A stretch of 64,000 nucleotides of DNA, taken from contig NC_081185.1 of NCBI RefSeq assembly GCF_029867415.1, positions 84,201,712 through 84,265,711 of the forward strand, read 5' to 3'. Shown in pieces: positions 22,312-32,857 of the stretch (position 1 is the first letter of the stretch; each line of letters starts with the position of its first letter). The notes below the pieces were generated by a model. It had not been told where the DNA came from. It saw only the letters and a list, made by a program, of their open reading frames with translations, and did no database searches. This stretch comes from Vicia villosa. Lineage: Eukaryota > Streptophyta > Magnoliopsida > Fabales > Fabaceae. Made by a program: the position numbers and the translations under genes.

Positions 22312-22521
22312 AAACATAAGAACTTTTCTACCTTAAATTCTATTTTGTACATCATTGTTATAATATTAAAACAAATTTTGAGTTTGAGATTTTTTTTATA
22401 ATGAAGTATAAAAAATATTTGCTTACACAAAAAAAAATATTTAAATAAATTTTGAGTTTGAGAATTTTTTTTTTAGATGGAGCAACCCAAGGTGATAATC
22501 ATAAAATAAAATGTATTTTTG

Positions 22522-23250
22522 CACTACAAGAAAACTGACTTTTTGTGACACTCAAAAAGTGTCACTAAAAGTCAATAATCCGTAGGTAAAAAGCTTGCAG
22601 ACATTGAGTGACGCCCACCCTTAGCGTCAATTATAAGGGGGTGTAATGCTACGGTATAATAAGTGTCACTATAGCTTTTAGCTACGGGCAAATATTTACC
22701 TAAATGTCACTATATCATAGGTTACTGTTACAAATATTTCTCTTTTTACCTACAGTTTTAGTTTTAATAGGTGTCACTAGAACTCTATTAAATAATATTT
22801 TTATAATTTACCAAAATATAATAAAATTATAAATTATTTTTTTTTTTATAATTGAAGAATATAATATTAAAATTCAATTATTCGGTAAAAAATTTTACAA
22901 TACATTTTCTATTATTTCAATTTAAATATGACAAATTAACTTAATATTAAAATTAAACTATTATATCAATTTCAATTAAATTCAAATATTTCAATATAGT
23001 AACAAAGAATTTCAACTACATTTATTAATGCCAAAGACATTGAGATCCTTACATCATGATTACTAGAATATAATGAAATCGACTCTGAGAAGTTTAAGAG
23101 TGAAAACAAAATTACAAAACTCAGACAAAAACTAATTCTGAATCAGAGTATACCAAGTTGAAACCTGGCTAACTGAATAACCGATACAGAATGAAGAACC
23201 AGGAAACAATCCAAGAAATTTCTTTGAAGAAGCGTCCTCCAATGCTGCAT
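22522..23250. other. CACTA left subterminal region
   Basis: Several direct and inverted copies of GTGTCACT and of ACCTAC/GTAGGTA lie within the first ~280 bp. Such motifs are the expected binding sites of the element's own DNA-binding protein. The rest is AT-rich and non-coding. Confidence 0.7.
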
Positions 23251-23947
23251 CTAATAGGTTTTTGTTTTCGGAGCCTTCTTTGGTTGCCTTCTAGGAATGG
23301 AGTTTTTCATCCCAATGAAAAACAACAGAGCTCCAAAAACAGCCAGGTTCTGCAAGGATTGAAATTGAATCAACAGTTTGAATTTGGGCATAGACATGAA
23401 ACTAAACTTCAAATTAAAAAACAAGTCATTGCTCTGACCTGTGTAAATTTGATGAAAAGCTGAGTGAATTCTTTGTCCTCGTTATCGAAATTGTAAAAAT
23501 CATAACGAATTGGAGTAGCAATCAACTGATGCAGAAGCTACAGAAACAAAACAAAAAAACATAGCTTAAGAAACCGAGCATGTGAGATGAATATGGAATC
23601 CAATAGAGAAACTGGGTACAAACCAGTAGCAAAGCTCCGAAAGAGCTTCCAAAGATGAATAGAACCCCTCCAAGGCCCTTCAGAGCAATAGCCCCAGTAA
23701 TCAAAAGTTTCGTCTGTTCATCACATCAGTTATATTAGGGAACACGCGTAGACAAAATGACGAGCAAAAGTGAAGAAAAGTCGACATATATGTAGCATTC
23801 ACAACTTCTTCAACAGATATTTTCATTATTTAAGCCAGATGTATAATAACAAAAAGATGCGAAAAACATTATCAAATGAACATTTGTACATAAACAAGGA
23901 AAGAGCGAGAGAGGAGCTAACATCAATGTTAGGAATTTGAAAGCCAA
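23251..23947 (-). pseudogene. Captured fragment of an HR-like lesion-inducer (HRLI) gene
   Basis: Four splice-bounded exons on the minus strand: 23947-23922, 23713-23624, 23537-23439 and 23349-23251, each with AG acceptor and GT donor and with phases that fit. The joined frame is free of stops until TAG at 23253-23251 and covers about 104 residues. Diagnostic stretches are IALKGLGGVLFIFGSSFGA, LHQLIATPIRYDFYN and GALLFFIGMKNSIPRR, the C-terminal two thirds of plant HR-like lesion-inducing (DoxX-like, multi-pass membrane) proteins. The N-terminal exons (start MGF..., FNEFG motif) are absent. Retained introns show capture at DNA level. It lies inside the CACTA element, so it is not a native gene here. 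Confidence 0.85.
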
Positions 23948-24842
23948 CTTGATAATGGAAGCTTATATAGCCAATGTTGTACCCACTATATATGTATGTA
24001 TATTCAAACACAATAATACTCTTACATCATATTCAATGAACAAATAAATGAACAGCAATTAGCTTACATCGAATTTACTCTTAGATCAGTTCAGCTTCAA
24101 CCAAGAAAGCTATGTAGCAATTTCATAACTTCAAAATCTTTCGGAACATTCAATCATACTCTTAGTACATATTGTGAAAACATTTAGAATGACAAAACAT
24201 TAACATAACAATTCCAAAGAGTTCACACACCCTACAGTGTCATCATCATGCAAAGGGCACAAAACAATCACATACTACATTCAAATTTATACAGCCATGC
24301 AGCTAGCAGAAGAAACGGGTTAAGATGAACCAAAGAGTTAAAAGAGGCAGTCTTTTTGGGGTTTTCATCTCACAAGCTCTATTTGTAGATTTGATGCTTT
24401 ACCATGTAGTGATGTTTTCTTCATTATCATCTATCATCCACAAACTTAATTTTCTGTCCATTTATAGTTTTTTGGTATTCTATTTCTTGTACATTTGTCT
24501 CTATTATTTGGCTTACCAATTTTTCTTTAATTCTCTTGCTACTTGTACATTTGGAAAACCATTTCAATAATTTAAATGTCTCCAATCAATTCCATACATG
24601 ATCAATTTAATATATTGACAGAGCCAAATATAAGATTTTCTGCAACCAAGATATTATACTTTAGCTTCTAACATGCAACCAAGATGTAAATTAAATACCA
24701 TTCATGCATGCTTCTTAGTCATAACATAAATCAAATAACGCGAACACAAACATAAATCAAAGAAGAAACCTCCGAACAAATACAGAAATTTCAGAACAAA
24801 TACTATTAAACAAAAGTGGCAAATTGCATATTCAAAAGAACA
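23948..24842. other. CACTA interior, non-coding
   Basis: Probably captured intron sequence upstream of the HRLI exons. The segment near 24763-24826 recurs at 30191-30255 (see findings). No exon recognised. Confidence 0.4.
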
Positions 24843-24858
24843 AACATGCAAACATACC

Positions 24859-25043
24859 TTAGAAGCCACCTTTATCGGAGTTCCTGAAATAACAATATAT
24901 TTGAAGTTAAGCTATCATATTTCAAACCAGCATATTTCAAACTTGCAAAATCACTAAGGAATTAAACATAAATATAACATGAAGACGTATCAAAGACTTA
25001 AGCTTATACCTTTCCTCCCAATATCAAAGATGGTTTCTCCCAT
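24859..25043 (-). other. Possible mini-exons downstream of the transposase gene
   Basis: ATG at 25043, 14 bases after the transposase stop, opens MGETIFDIGRK and meets a GTATAAG donor at about 25010. A 26-nt segment at 24884-24859 has a TTTCAG acceptor and a GTATGT donor and continues in frame as GTPIKVASK. I do not recognise the source. Splicing on to the HRLI exon at 23947 would be out of frame. Confidence 0.35.
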
Positions 25044-25056
25044 TTTAATTTACAAA

Positions 25057-28000
25057 TTAATATGAGAGGTCTTCTTCACTCTCATCCTCTGTATCTTCAT
25101 TCTCATCATCATTTTGGGGAATGTCCTCTATATTAATTATAACTTCAATGATATCATCACTATCATCAGTTTCTGGTCTAATCAAATCATCATCATTTAT
25201 CTCTTCCAATACTTGTTCATTACTTTTATCTATGTCATTGGATTGAGCATCACCCATATCATATACATCTCTAACTTTAGCATGCACAACGACAAACCAG
25301 TCATTTAGTCTTCTATTCTCCACATAGAATACTTTCTTGGCTTGAGAAGCAAAAATAAACGGGTCATCACATATTTCATTTCCTGTATGTTGCAAGTAAT
25401 TAAAATTTACTAATGTCAAACCCAAATCATCAATATTGCACCCCTTATTTATGTCAACCCAATCACACTTGAAAAGTACAACTTTATACTTTCCTGCATA
25501 ATCCAACTGAATTATATCTATCAATGCACCATAGTAGTTTATTTCTCCTTCCTTAGGGCGTTTGTCTCGTGTACTAGCATAACTTTTGGTCTTAACAGTA
25601 ACACAAATTCCACTATTTTGAGTCTTTAAACACCTTTCCCTCTTCTTTGTATGAAATCTAACTCCATTAACAATATAGCCACTATAGTTTCTCACTTTTT
25701 CTAATGGCCCCCGTGCTAACCATCTGATTTCATCTGTAACTATAACACTTCCTTGTTCTTCTAATCGTGCTACCTAACACAATTACATTTTAAATGATCA
25801 CGAAAAATAATAAAATATTGATAATTGAAAAACCTTTGGAAAACTTACTCTTTCGCAAAACCAATCAGGAAATGTTCGACTATGAATTTTGTCAATTTCA
25901 TATGGTGATAGCCGACGATTTTGATTACGTCTCTTGATAAAGTCAATGTGTTCTCTAGGAAATACAAATACAAAATTAGAGACATTAAACTTCAAAAAGA
26001 ATATCAAACTAAACATTTTTACCTTTGAAAGGGGTCAACATTAGTGTTGTTGAAAAGCACATATCTATGTGCTTGTAGCAATGTTTTTTTATCAAGAGAA
26101 ACTCGAGAAACTCTTTTCCTTTTCTTCACTGTAAACCCAACATGGTTTTTTCTCCCCAAAGGTCTACCTCTAGGATTAAACACATTTGCATTTTCTACAA
26201 AGGAGGAATCATCATTTCGACAAGGTCGAGTAAATCGTGTTTCCACCGTAGAGAGATATCGTGAACAAAATATCAAACATTCATTAGCTAAATAACCCTC
26301 TGCAATAGACCCTTCAGGGCGAGCTCGATTACGAACAAATGACTTTAGAGTAAAAAGGAACCTGCAAAAAGATTTTTGGAATAAAATAAGAAAATGTTGT
26401 TTTTATTTATAATATAATGATATTAAATAACTAAAAAAATGTGTACCTTTCAATTGGATACATCCATCGATAATGAACTGGTCCACCAATTTTTGCCTCC
26501 TATGCCAAATGGATTACCAAATGCACCATTATAGTGAAGAAAGATGGAGGGAAAATCTTTTCTAATTGGCACAACGTTTTTGCTATTCGTTTTTCCAAGT
26601 GCTCCAAATTATGCTCACTAAGCACTTTACTACATAGTTCTTTGAAGAAACGACAAAGATCGCTAATCACTTTACTCACTTTGTTGGGCAAACAACCTTT
26701 CATAGCAATAGGAAGAAACTCTTGCATTAAGAGATGACAATCATAACTTTTGAGACCAAATATCTTGCGTTGTTTCACTTGCACGCATCTTGGAATACTA
26801 GAAACACACTCATCAGAAGATTTCATATTCTTTAGAACTTCCAAGAAAGATTCTTTCTCATTTGATGTCATTTGGTAACAAGCTCTAGGCAAATACTTTC
26901 TACCATTACTTTGATGCATCCTCGGGTGTAGTTGACTTCTTATGTTCATGTGTATAAGATCATAACGGGCCTTATCATTATCCTTTGATTTTCTTTCTAA
27001 ATTTAATAATGTCCCAACAATGTTATCACAAACATTTTTTTCAATATGCATCACATCAAGATTATGACGAAGAACATTATATTCCCAATATGGCAATGAG
27101 AAAAAAATGCTTTTCTTTTTCCATGGGGACAACACCTTGTTTTCACGATTTTTCAATTGTCTCAATGCAGTACTTCCATTGGGTACCTTAGGAGGAGCTC
27201 TAAACTCTTGGTCTCCATCAAAATGTCCTCTATTGTTTCTCCACTTATGATCAGGCTCTAACCAGCGTCGATGACACATATAAGAAAACTTTTTACTATA
27301 ACGCAACCACTTAGAGGCTGTGTCAAAACCACAACATGGACAAGCATATCGACCTTTAGTGCTCCAACCTGACAAATTTGCATAAGCAGGGAAATCATTG
27401 ATAGTCCACATGATTGCAGCACGCATTTGAAATGACTCTTTTTTACATGCATCAAACGTTTTGACCCCGATTTCCCATAATTCCTTTAATTCTTCCACAA
27501 GAGGCTGCATATATACATCAATATTATTACCAGGACCTTTTGGACCAGGAATAAGCAACGAGAGTATGAAATTCGGTTGCTTCATACACATCCACGGAGG
27601 AAGATTGTATGGAATCAAGACAACAGGCCAAGTGGAGTGAGAAATTGTCATGGTTTTGAATGGATTAAAGCCATCTGAAGCTAAACCTAGTCGAACGTTT
27701 CGAGGGTCGCTTGAAAAATCGGGATATCGATGATCAAAATCCTTCCAAGCAAAAGAATCTGCTGGATGTCTCATGAGTCCATCTCTAGTTCGACTATCGT
27801 CATGCCATGTCATGGAAGAAGCAGTTTTTGATGACATAAAAAGTCTTTGTAATCTAGACTTAAGAGGAAACCAACGAAGAACCTTAGCAGGTATCTTTTT
27901 TCTACCTTCAACATCGTCGGAGTTGACTTTCCATCTTGAGATACCGCATGTAGGGCAAACATTAGCATGAGCCAAATCCTTCCAATACAATATACATTCA

Positions 28001-28686
28001 TTAGGACAAACATGGATTTTTTCATATGATAATCCCAACCCTGAAATAATCTTCTTTGTCTCATAAAATGACTTTGGCAATGTATTTTCTTTTGGAAATG
28101 CATCACATAACAACTCTAGAAGCATTGAAAAGCTTTTGTCTGTCCATCCATTTAGACACTTTAAGTGGTACAGGTGTACGATGAATGATAGTTTGGTAAA
28201 CTTACAACCCGGATAAAGATTTTGTTCTGCCTCCTTCAACAACTTAAAGAACTTATCTGAATTATCACCCACTTCATATTGTTGAACATTATGTTCGTTT
28301 ATGAATGTTTCTCGATCCACATCCTCCATATTTATATCTGCATCATTATCATCATTATTTACATCCACTGAAAATGCATCATGAATCAATGCATCCATGT
28401 CATGATCAAACTCATGTTGTACTTCACATGCACTTGCACGATTTGAAGTGCTAACTTTCTCACCATGAAAGATCCAACGAATGTACCCTTTTAGAAAGCC
28501 TCGGCTGATTATGTGTTCGTAAACATCCATACGAGAATGCTTCTTGCAATTAACACACTTAGTACAGGGGCATAAAATTTTTCCATTTTCTGACGAATTT
28601 GCAAATGCAAAATCAAGAAAGTTTAAAATACCTCTAATGTACTCCTCTTGAGTTACAGAGTTATTTGATATCCAACTCTTATCCAT
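25057..28686 (-). pseudogene. TNP2-like CACTA transposase, 4 exons, one in-frame stop
   Basis: Exon 1 (28686-26447) starts MDKSWISNN, the usual start of this family, rather than nine codons earlier. It holds the transposase-associated domain (PCTKCVNCKKH, YEHIISRGF...Y..W..HGE) and the Transposase_21 core, including VCPNECILYWKD, GLASDGFNPF, PWMCMKQPNFILSLLIPGPK and TINDFPAYANLSGW. A DUF4218 region (HIEKNVCDNIVGTLL) follows. A TAG at 26502-26500 sits where the family reads on (IHLA-stop-EAK). Exon 2 is 26361-26023 (FVRNRARPEGSIAEGY, FCSRYL), exon 3 is 25954-25849, and exon 4 is 25773-25057 (DUF4216, acidic tail). All junctions have GT/AG and fitting phases. The product would cut and transfer the CACTA ends. 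The single stop suggests recent inactivation or dependence on related copies. Confidence 0.9.
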
Positions 28687-28851
28687 TTGATAAAACAAAC
28701 AAAAGCTGCACAATTAAAGAAGATACAAATGAATATTGACTGCTAAATTTTGAACTATGGAAAATAGATAAACAGCAGTATAAAAATGTAAGATTTACAC
28801 TCTTAAGAATAACTCTTAGGAATCTCATTTTGTTTACTTGATAACTAATAG

Positions 28852-29110
28852 TTTTGGCAAAGGGAGTCTGACATTTTAAGGTAGCAACTACAGACTCTAC
28901 AAGAAAACCATCGGTAAAAAAATCTTGAATTCGCGTACCTCACTAAGAATTATGAATGAGAGAAGTAACAGTTTTTTTCCATCGCAGGCAATTGATGGGA
29001 GAACAGCTTTACGGTTTGAGCATCAGAAACCTACAAGATCTAGAGAGACAACTCGAACTTAGTCTCCAAGGAGTCCGAATGAAGAAGGAGAAAATTCTGA
29101 CAGACGAGAT
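28852..29110 (+). pseudogene. Captured MADS-box K-domain fragment (AGL17/ANR1-like)
   Basis: A 62-nt segment 28852-28913 (FWQRE...QLQTLQENHR, with one TAG) ends at a GT donor. After a 74-bp intron with TTTCCATCGCAG acceptor, a 100-nt segment 28988-29087 follows, reading [20 protein letters not shown] and on to GVRMKK. The codon split CG|G (Arg) is preserved. 62 and 100 nt are the canonical sizes of exons 3 and 4 of type II MADS genes. The next 23 nt (EKILTDEI) are the start of exon 5, joined with no intron. Homology stops at about 29110. The K-box is the coiled-coil dimerisation region of MADS transcription factors; the DNA-binding MADS domain is not present. Confidence 0.85.
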
Positions 29111-30617
29111 TCTAGTTTTAATATAACATGAAAAATTGGAAGTGCATGATTGATTCAATATAAAAGGCAATCAGAACAAAAGTCTATAATGAAATATCTG
29201 TAATCAAATGTACTATTGATTGAAGATTTGAAGTACTCATTGGACCCGACCAAAATTCCTTTTTTTATTCATCCACTTCCCACTTATTTAGGGATGCAAA
29301 TTGACAAGTTATTAATCTATTGAAAATGAATGAAACTCTTTGGATGCTTTCAATTGGACCCCATACACAGAAACTGACAACTATCTGGGACCAGAGTAAA
29401 AAGCTTAGAAAAATCAATAGTTACATTAACTAAATCAAAAGGTATACAATCTAAGATGTAACAAATTTCAGATTCAATGGCAAACCAAATTTATGTATAA
29501 TATACTAAAATCAAAATAACGTAACCCATGAGCCATTAGATTTGTAGTTTACTTCAGATAATTGTTTATAGAATAACTTATAATGTTCTAAATTAGGACC
29601 ACTTCGGAATGTCTTTTATAGGGCAATATGTTTGAATGTTGTTTCTAAAAATGAACTAAATGTCCCTGAATTATTTTACAATCATCTAATATCAATTTTT
29701 CAACTTTTCTAAATATATCTCAATTATTAGACAAATCATTCTAAGATTGAATCCATATTGAAGCAAACATTAACTAAACTTTACATAAGATTACATTAAA
29801 CAGGCAAAGATTAGAGTATCATCCTAATCTGACCCACAAAACTATATTATTAGTACTATAAACAGTAATAGTAACATGATCATTTTAAAACTATACTACT
29901 TTTAGAGTATAATATTTGTATATTAGTATATTTTCAACTCCAACAACATTATTTTATATGATCTTCAATCTCAAGATGCTTAAATTAACCACTAATTTAA
30001 TTGAACCAATGCAGCTTAATTGAAACTAGTATGATATGGATGTCAATGTCTACAGTTTCCAATGTTTCTAATTACCAAGAAGCTATCAATGCGTTAATAA
30101 ACTCTCTATGAGACTGACTAAAACCAAGACGGAAAGCTCATCTCTTATGAACAAATAACAGTTGCTCCAAACAAAATGATGATTAAAAAGAGAAGAAACC
30201 TCCGAACAAATACAAAAATTTCAGAACAAATACTATTAAACAAAAGTGGCAAATTGCTTGGAACACATAATAAGCAATGTAAAATATTAACACATGGCTG
30301 CATTTATGCTTGGAACAATAATAAGCAATGTAAAATGTGTGTTATCAACTTGCCAATATCCAATCAATGAGCATATAAAAAAACCGACTTCACAGCTCTG
30401 AAATTTCTGATATGGTCAAGTATACAACTTAACCATCTTAAGAAACTAGAACTTGCAATTTAATGGGATGAAATTTCGAAAGCACAAACATTGCAAACTA
30501 GCAAAATTCAACAAAAAGAAAGCAAATAAGCACCGTGATAGAACATTAACATAAGTAATACACAAACTAAATTTATAGAAAAAGCAAAGAAGCAACATTC
30601 ATAGAAAAAGCACTAAC
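29111..30617. other. CACTA interior, non-coding
   Basis: AT-rich. Contains the second copy (30191-30255) of a segment also at 24763-24826 and a small duplication 'ttggaaca..aataagcaatgtaaaat' (30258-30290 and 30309-30336). No exon recognised. Confidence 0.5.
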
Positions 30618-30864
30618 CTTTAGCAAAGGCATGTGAATGTAAAACAAAGTGTCATTGGGATTGAGAAGAGTAGTCTCAAACTCTTCAGCAGAGAATTCAA
30701 GTGAGATATTCAACAAAGGCCTAAACAACTGCAACAACAACAAAGCACAACCTAAAAAAAACAACCTTTTCAAAACAAACACACAATAAAAACACAATCC
30801 AAATTCAAAAGATCACGCCGTTGAAGCTCACATTCAAGAAATTGAGCACGAAAGCCAACTCCCA
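30618..30864 (-). pseudogene. Captured DDT-domain protein gene fragment
   Basis: Minus strand. A partial exon 30864-30832 reads WELAFVLNFLN and ends at a GTGAGC donor. A complete 111-nt exon, 30728-30618, lies between a TTGTTGCAG acceptor and a GTTAGTG donor and reads LFRPLLNISLEFSAEEFETT then PNDTLFYIHMPLLK. Both match plant DDT-domain (chromatin-remodelling cofactor, DDR-type) proteins as I recall them. Phase is 0 at the joint. The flanking exons are missing. The fragment lies upstream of the transposase start, on the same strand. Confidence 0.75.
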
Positions 30865-30983
30865 TATATTACTAAATCTAAGGATGTTACGATTGTATTT
30901 GTATTCATACAAATTTCATAATGCAGACCAATTTCAAAAATGTTTTTATATTTTCAAAATAACAAACCATAATTATAATTACT

Positions 30984-31445
30984 TAAAGAGTAAGAACTAA
31001 ATCAGTTTCTAGACTATTATTACAATGCATGCTATTATTTTCTATATCAGTAATATATTTCTACAATTTGTTAATACAACATAATAGTTCTCCAAATACA
31101 TATAACTAAGTTTTATATAAACTGCAGAATGAAGATTACATTCTTCTAGCCATTTCACATGGTTTTATCTAACATATACAAAATCAAATTAGTGAAAGAC
31201 AGAGTGTGTAAGCCTAAAGAGTAAGAACTAAATCAGTTTCTAGACTATTATTACAATGCATGCTATTATTTTCTATATCAGTAATATATTTCTACAATTT
31301 GTTAATACAACATAATAGTTCTCCAAATACATATAACTAAGTTTTATATAAACTGCAGAATGAAGATTACATTCTTCTAGCCATTTCACATGGTTTTATC
31401 TAACATATACAAAATCAAATTAGTGAAAGACAGAGTGTGTAAGCC
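30984..31445 (+). repeat. 231-bp perfect tandem duplication
   Basis: 30984-31214 and 31215-31445 read identically by eye (starting taaagagtaagaactaaatc, ending agtgtgtaagcc). A partial third echo (ttagtgagaaacagagtgtgt) follows. It is non-coding and internal to the CACTA element. Confidence 0.9.
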
Positions 31446-32414
31446 TAAAAACTAGTTCAAATTAGTGAGAAACAGAGTGTGTCTAACCCTAGAAACTAGT
31501 TCAGATTGAGTGTAAAACATAAAAGCCAATCACTGCAAACCTTTATAACATATACAAAATCAAAAGCAACAAAGGAATAAACAAGGAAGAATGAAAGAAA
31601 AGGTTACCTCCGGTGGCGCAAGCGGAGGAGAACGATGGTGTGATGTGAATCGAACGGTCGAGATTCGGCGACGTTGGAGGCGCGACTATACTATAGTAGT
31701 TTCCGGCGATTTTCTAAGATAATATACTGGATCTGACAAAACAAAAACGAAATCAAACCTAATCTACGTCACTCAGATCTAGTGGTGTAAAGGAAAAGTC
31801 GACGAAGAAGAAACCTGAAGAAGAATGAATGGCGGTGGCCGGAGCTGCGGCGGCTGGTTGATTCCAGTCGATTTGATTGATGAATCTTTCCGGCAAACGA
31901 GAATTGCGGCGGCTGGTTTACGTTGAAATGAAAATAGAATTGTGAGAACGAGAGAATCCAAAAAAACACAAAAACTTTTCTCAAATTTTTTTTATTTTTG
32001 AAAATGATTTTTTAGTAAGTTTATGATATACAAATTTGATAGGTAATAAAATTAAAAAATAATATTATTAAAGTATAATATATTTATTTTTTGAGTCATA
32101 AAGTTTTTTTTTAAGATTAATATTTTGTTTAAAATATATCAAAAAATATTATTTTTTATTTTTTGAAAATATTATTTTTTTTAATAAAATATTTGTTAAT
32201 TAATTTGTTGAGTCATATCCTATTTTATTAAATGGGAAAATGTGACGGACAAATACTACTGTAGGTAAAAGTAACATTTAGTGACAAATATTAAGTGTAG
32301 GTAAAAGTAACATTTAGTGACAAATATTAAGTGTAGGTAAAAGTAACATTTAGTGACAAATATTAAGGTGTCACTAAAAATGAGTGTCACAAGAAGGCTT
32401 TTTTTTTTTTAGTG
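31446..32414. other. CACTA right subterminal region and transposase leader
   Basis: The GC-rich part 31600-31960 contains two copies of CCAGCCGCCGCA on the minus strand and an exon-like end 'cttcttcag'. It is probably the promoter/5' leader of the transposase transcript. 32252-32374 holds the 36-bp subterminal tandem repeat. 31985-32220 is very AT-rich. Confidence 0.6.
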
Positions 32415-32593
32415 TTGGGGATTGTGGAGATTGTGAAAGAAGATGCATTTTGGAGGGATTTCACAAAGGGGAATGCGATTATGAATCGGAATGTTGTTGT
32501 AAATACGTAACAATCTCGTATAAAATAAATAAGACACATCTTCTTCCAAATCTTTTATTTTATACATATATTGGCTGGTTTGAGCAGAAGTAA

Positions 32594-32857
32594 AAGTGGA
32601 AGACTTGAAAGAAGAATGACTTCTTCAAGATAGGAAATATAATTATAGAATCAAAAGTTGTGATGAAAAATATTATGTTTAAAATAATATACACCATTGG
32701 TGTAAAATATAGTTGATATATTAATTAATGAAAATTTACTATTGTGTTTTTATAGTTTTTTTTACTATTCTGTACTTTTATAATATTCATCATGCAAGTA
32801 GAGCGATTTTGCAACATTCCTCTATTTTGGTAACATGTTAAAAGAGATTGACGCTTA
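32594..32857. other. DEFL2 3' flank
   Basis: AT-rich sequence expected to contain the DEFL2 3' UTR. Nothing else recognised. Confidence 0.4.

Larger units (their letters stand above)
22522..32414 (-). mobile_element. Gene-capturing CACTA (En/Spm) transposon, 9893 bp
   Basis: Begins CACTACAAGAAAA (22522) and ends TTTTTTTTTTTAGTG (32414), with the CACTA...TAGTG termini of the superfamily. It is flanked by the 3-bp duplication TTG (22519-22521 and 32415-32417). Subterminal copies of TGTGACACTCA and AGTGTCACT occur on both sides. The right arm also has a 36-bp tandem unit (32279-32374) containing GTAGGTAAAAGTAACATTT. Inside are a TNP2-like transposase gene (25057-28686, minus) and fragments of host genes: MADS-box (28852-29110), HR-like lesion-inducer (23251-23947) and DDT-domain (30618-30864). 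Transcription of the transposase probably starts near the right end, where a GC-rich leader is present. Confidence 0.95.
22093..32593 (+). pseudogene. DEFL2, defensin-like gene split by a CACTA transposon
   Basis: Exon 1 (22093-22159) encodes a 22-residue signal peptide with core LFLLGLLCIAVVL. It has exactly the length, phase and GTAAG donor of DEFL1 exon 1. Exon 2 starts at 22477 after a TTTTAG acceptor and is cut at 22521 by the CACTA element 22522-32414. It continues at 32418 and ends with TAA at 32591-32593. Counting one copy of the TTG duplication, the frame is continuous across the insertion and would give about 95 residues. The cysteines are spaced C-x4-C-x2-C-x3-C-x9-C-x5-C-C-C with a GEC gamma-core-like motif, the same family as DEFL1. 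The C-terminal tail beyond the CCC cluster is ~33 residues longer than in DEFL1. As it stands the gene cannot give the full peptide unless the element is excised or spliced out. Confidence 0.85.
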
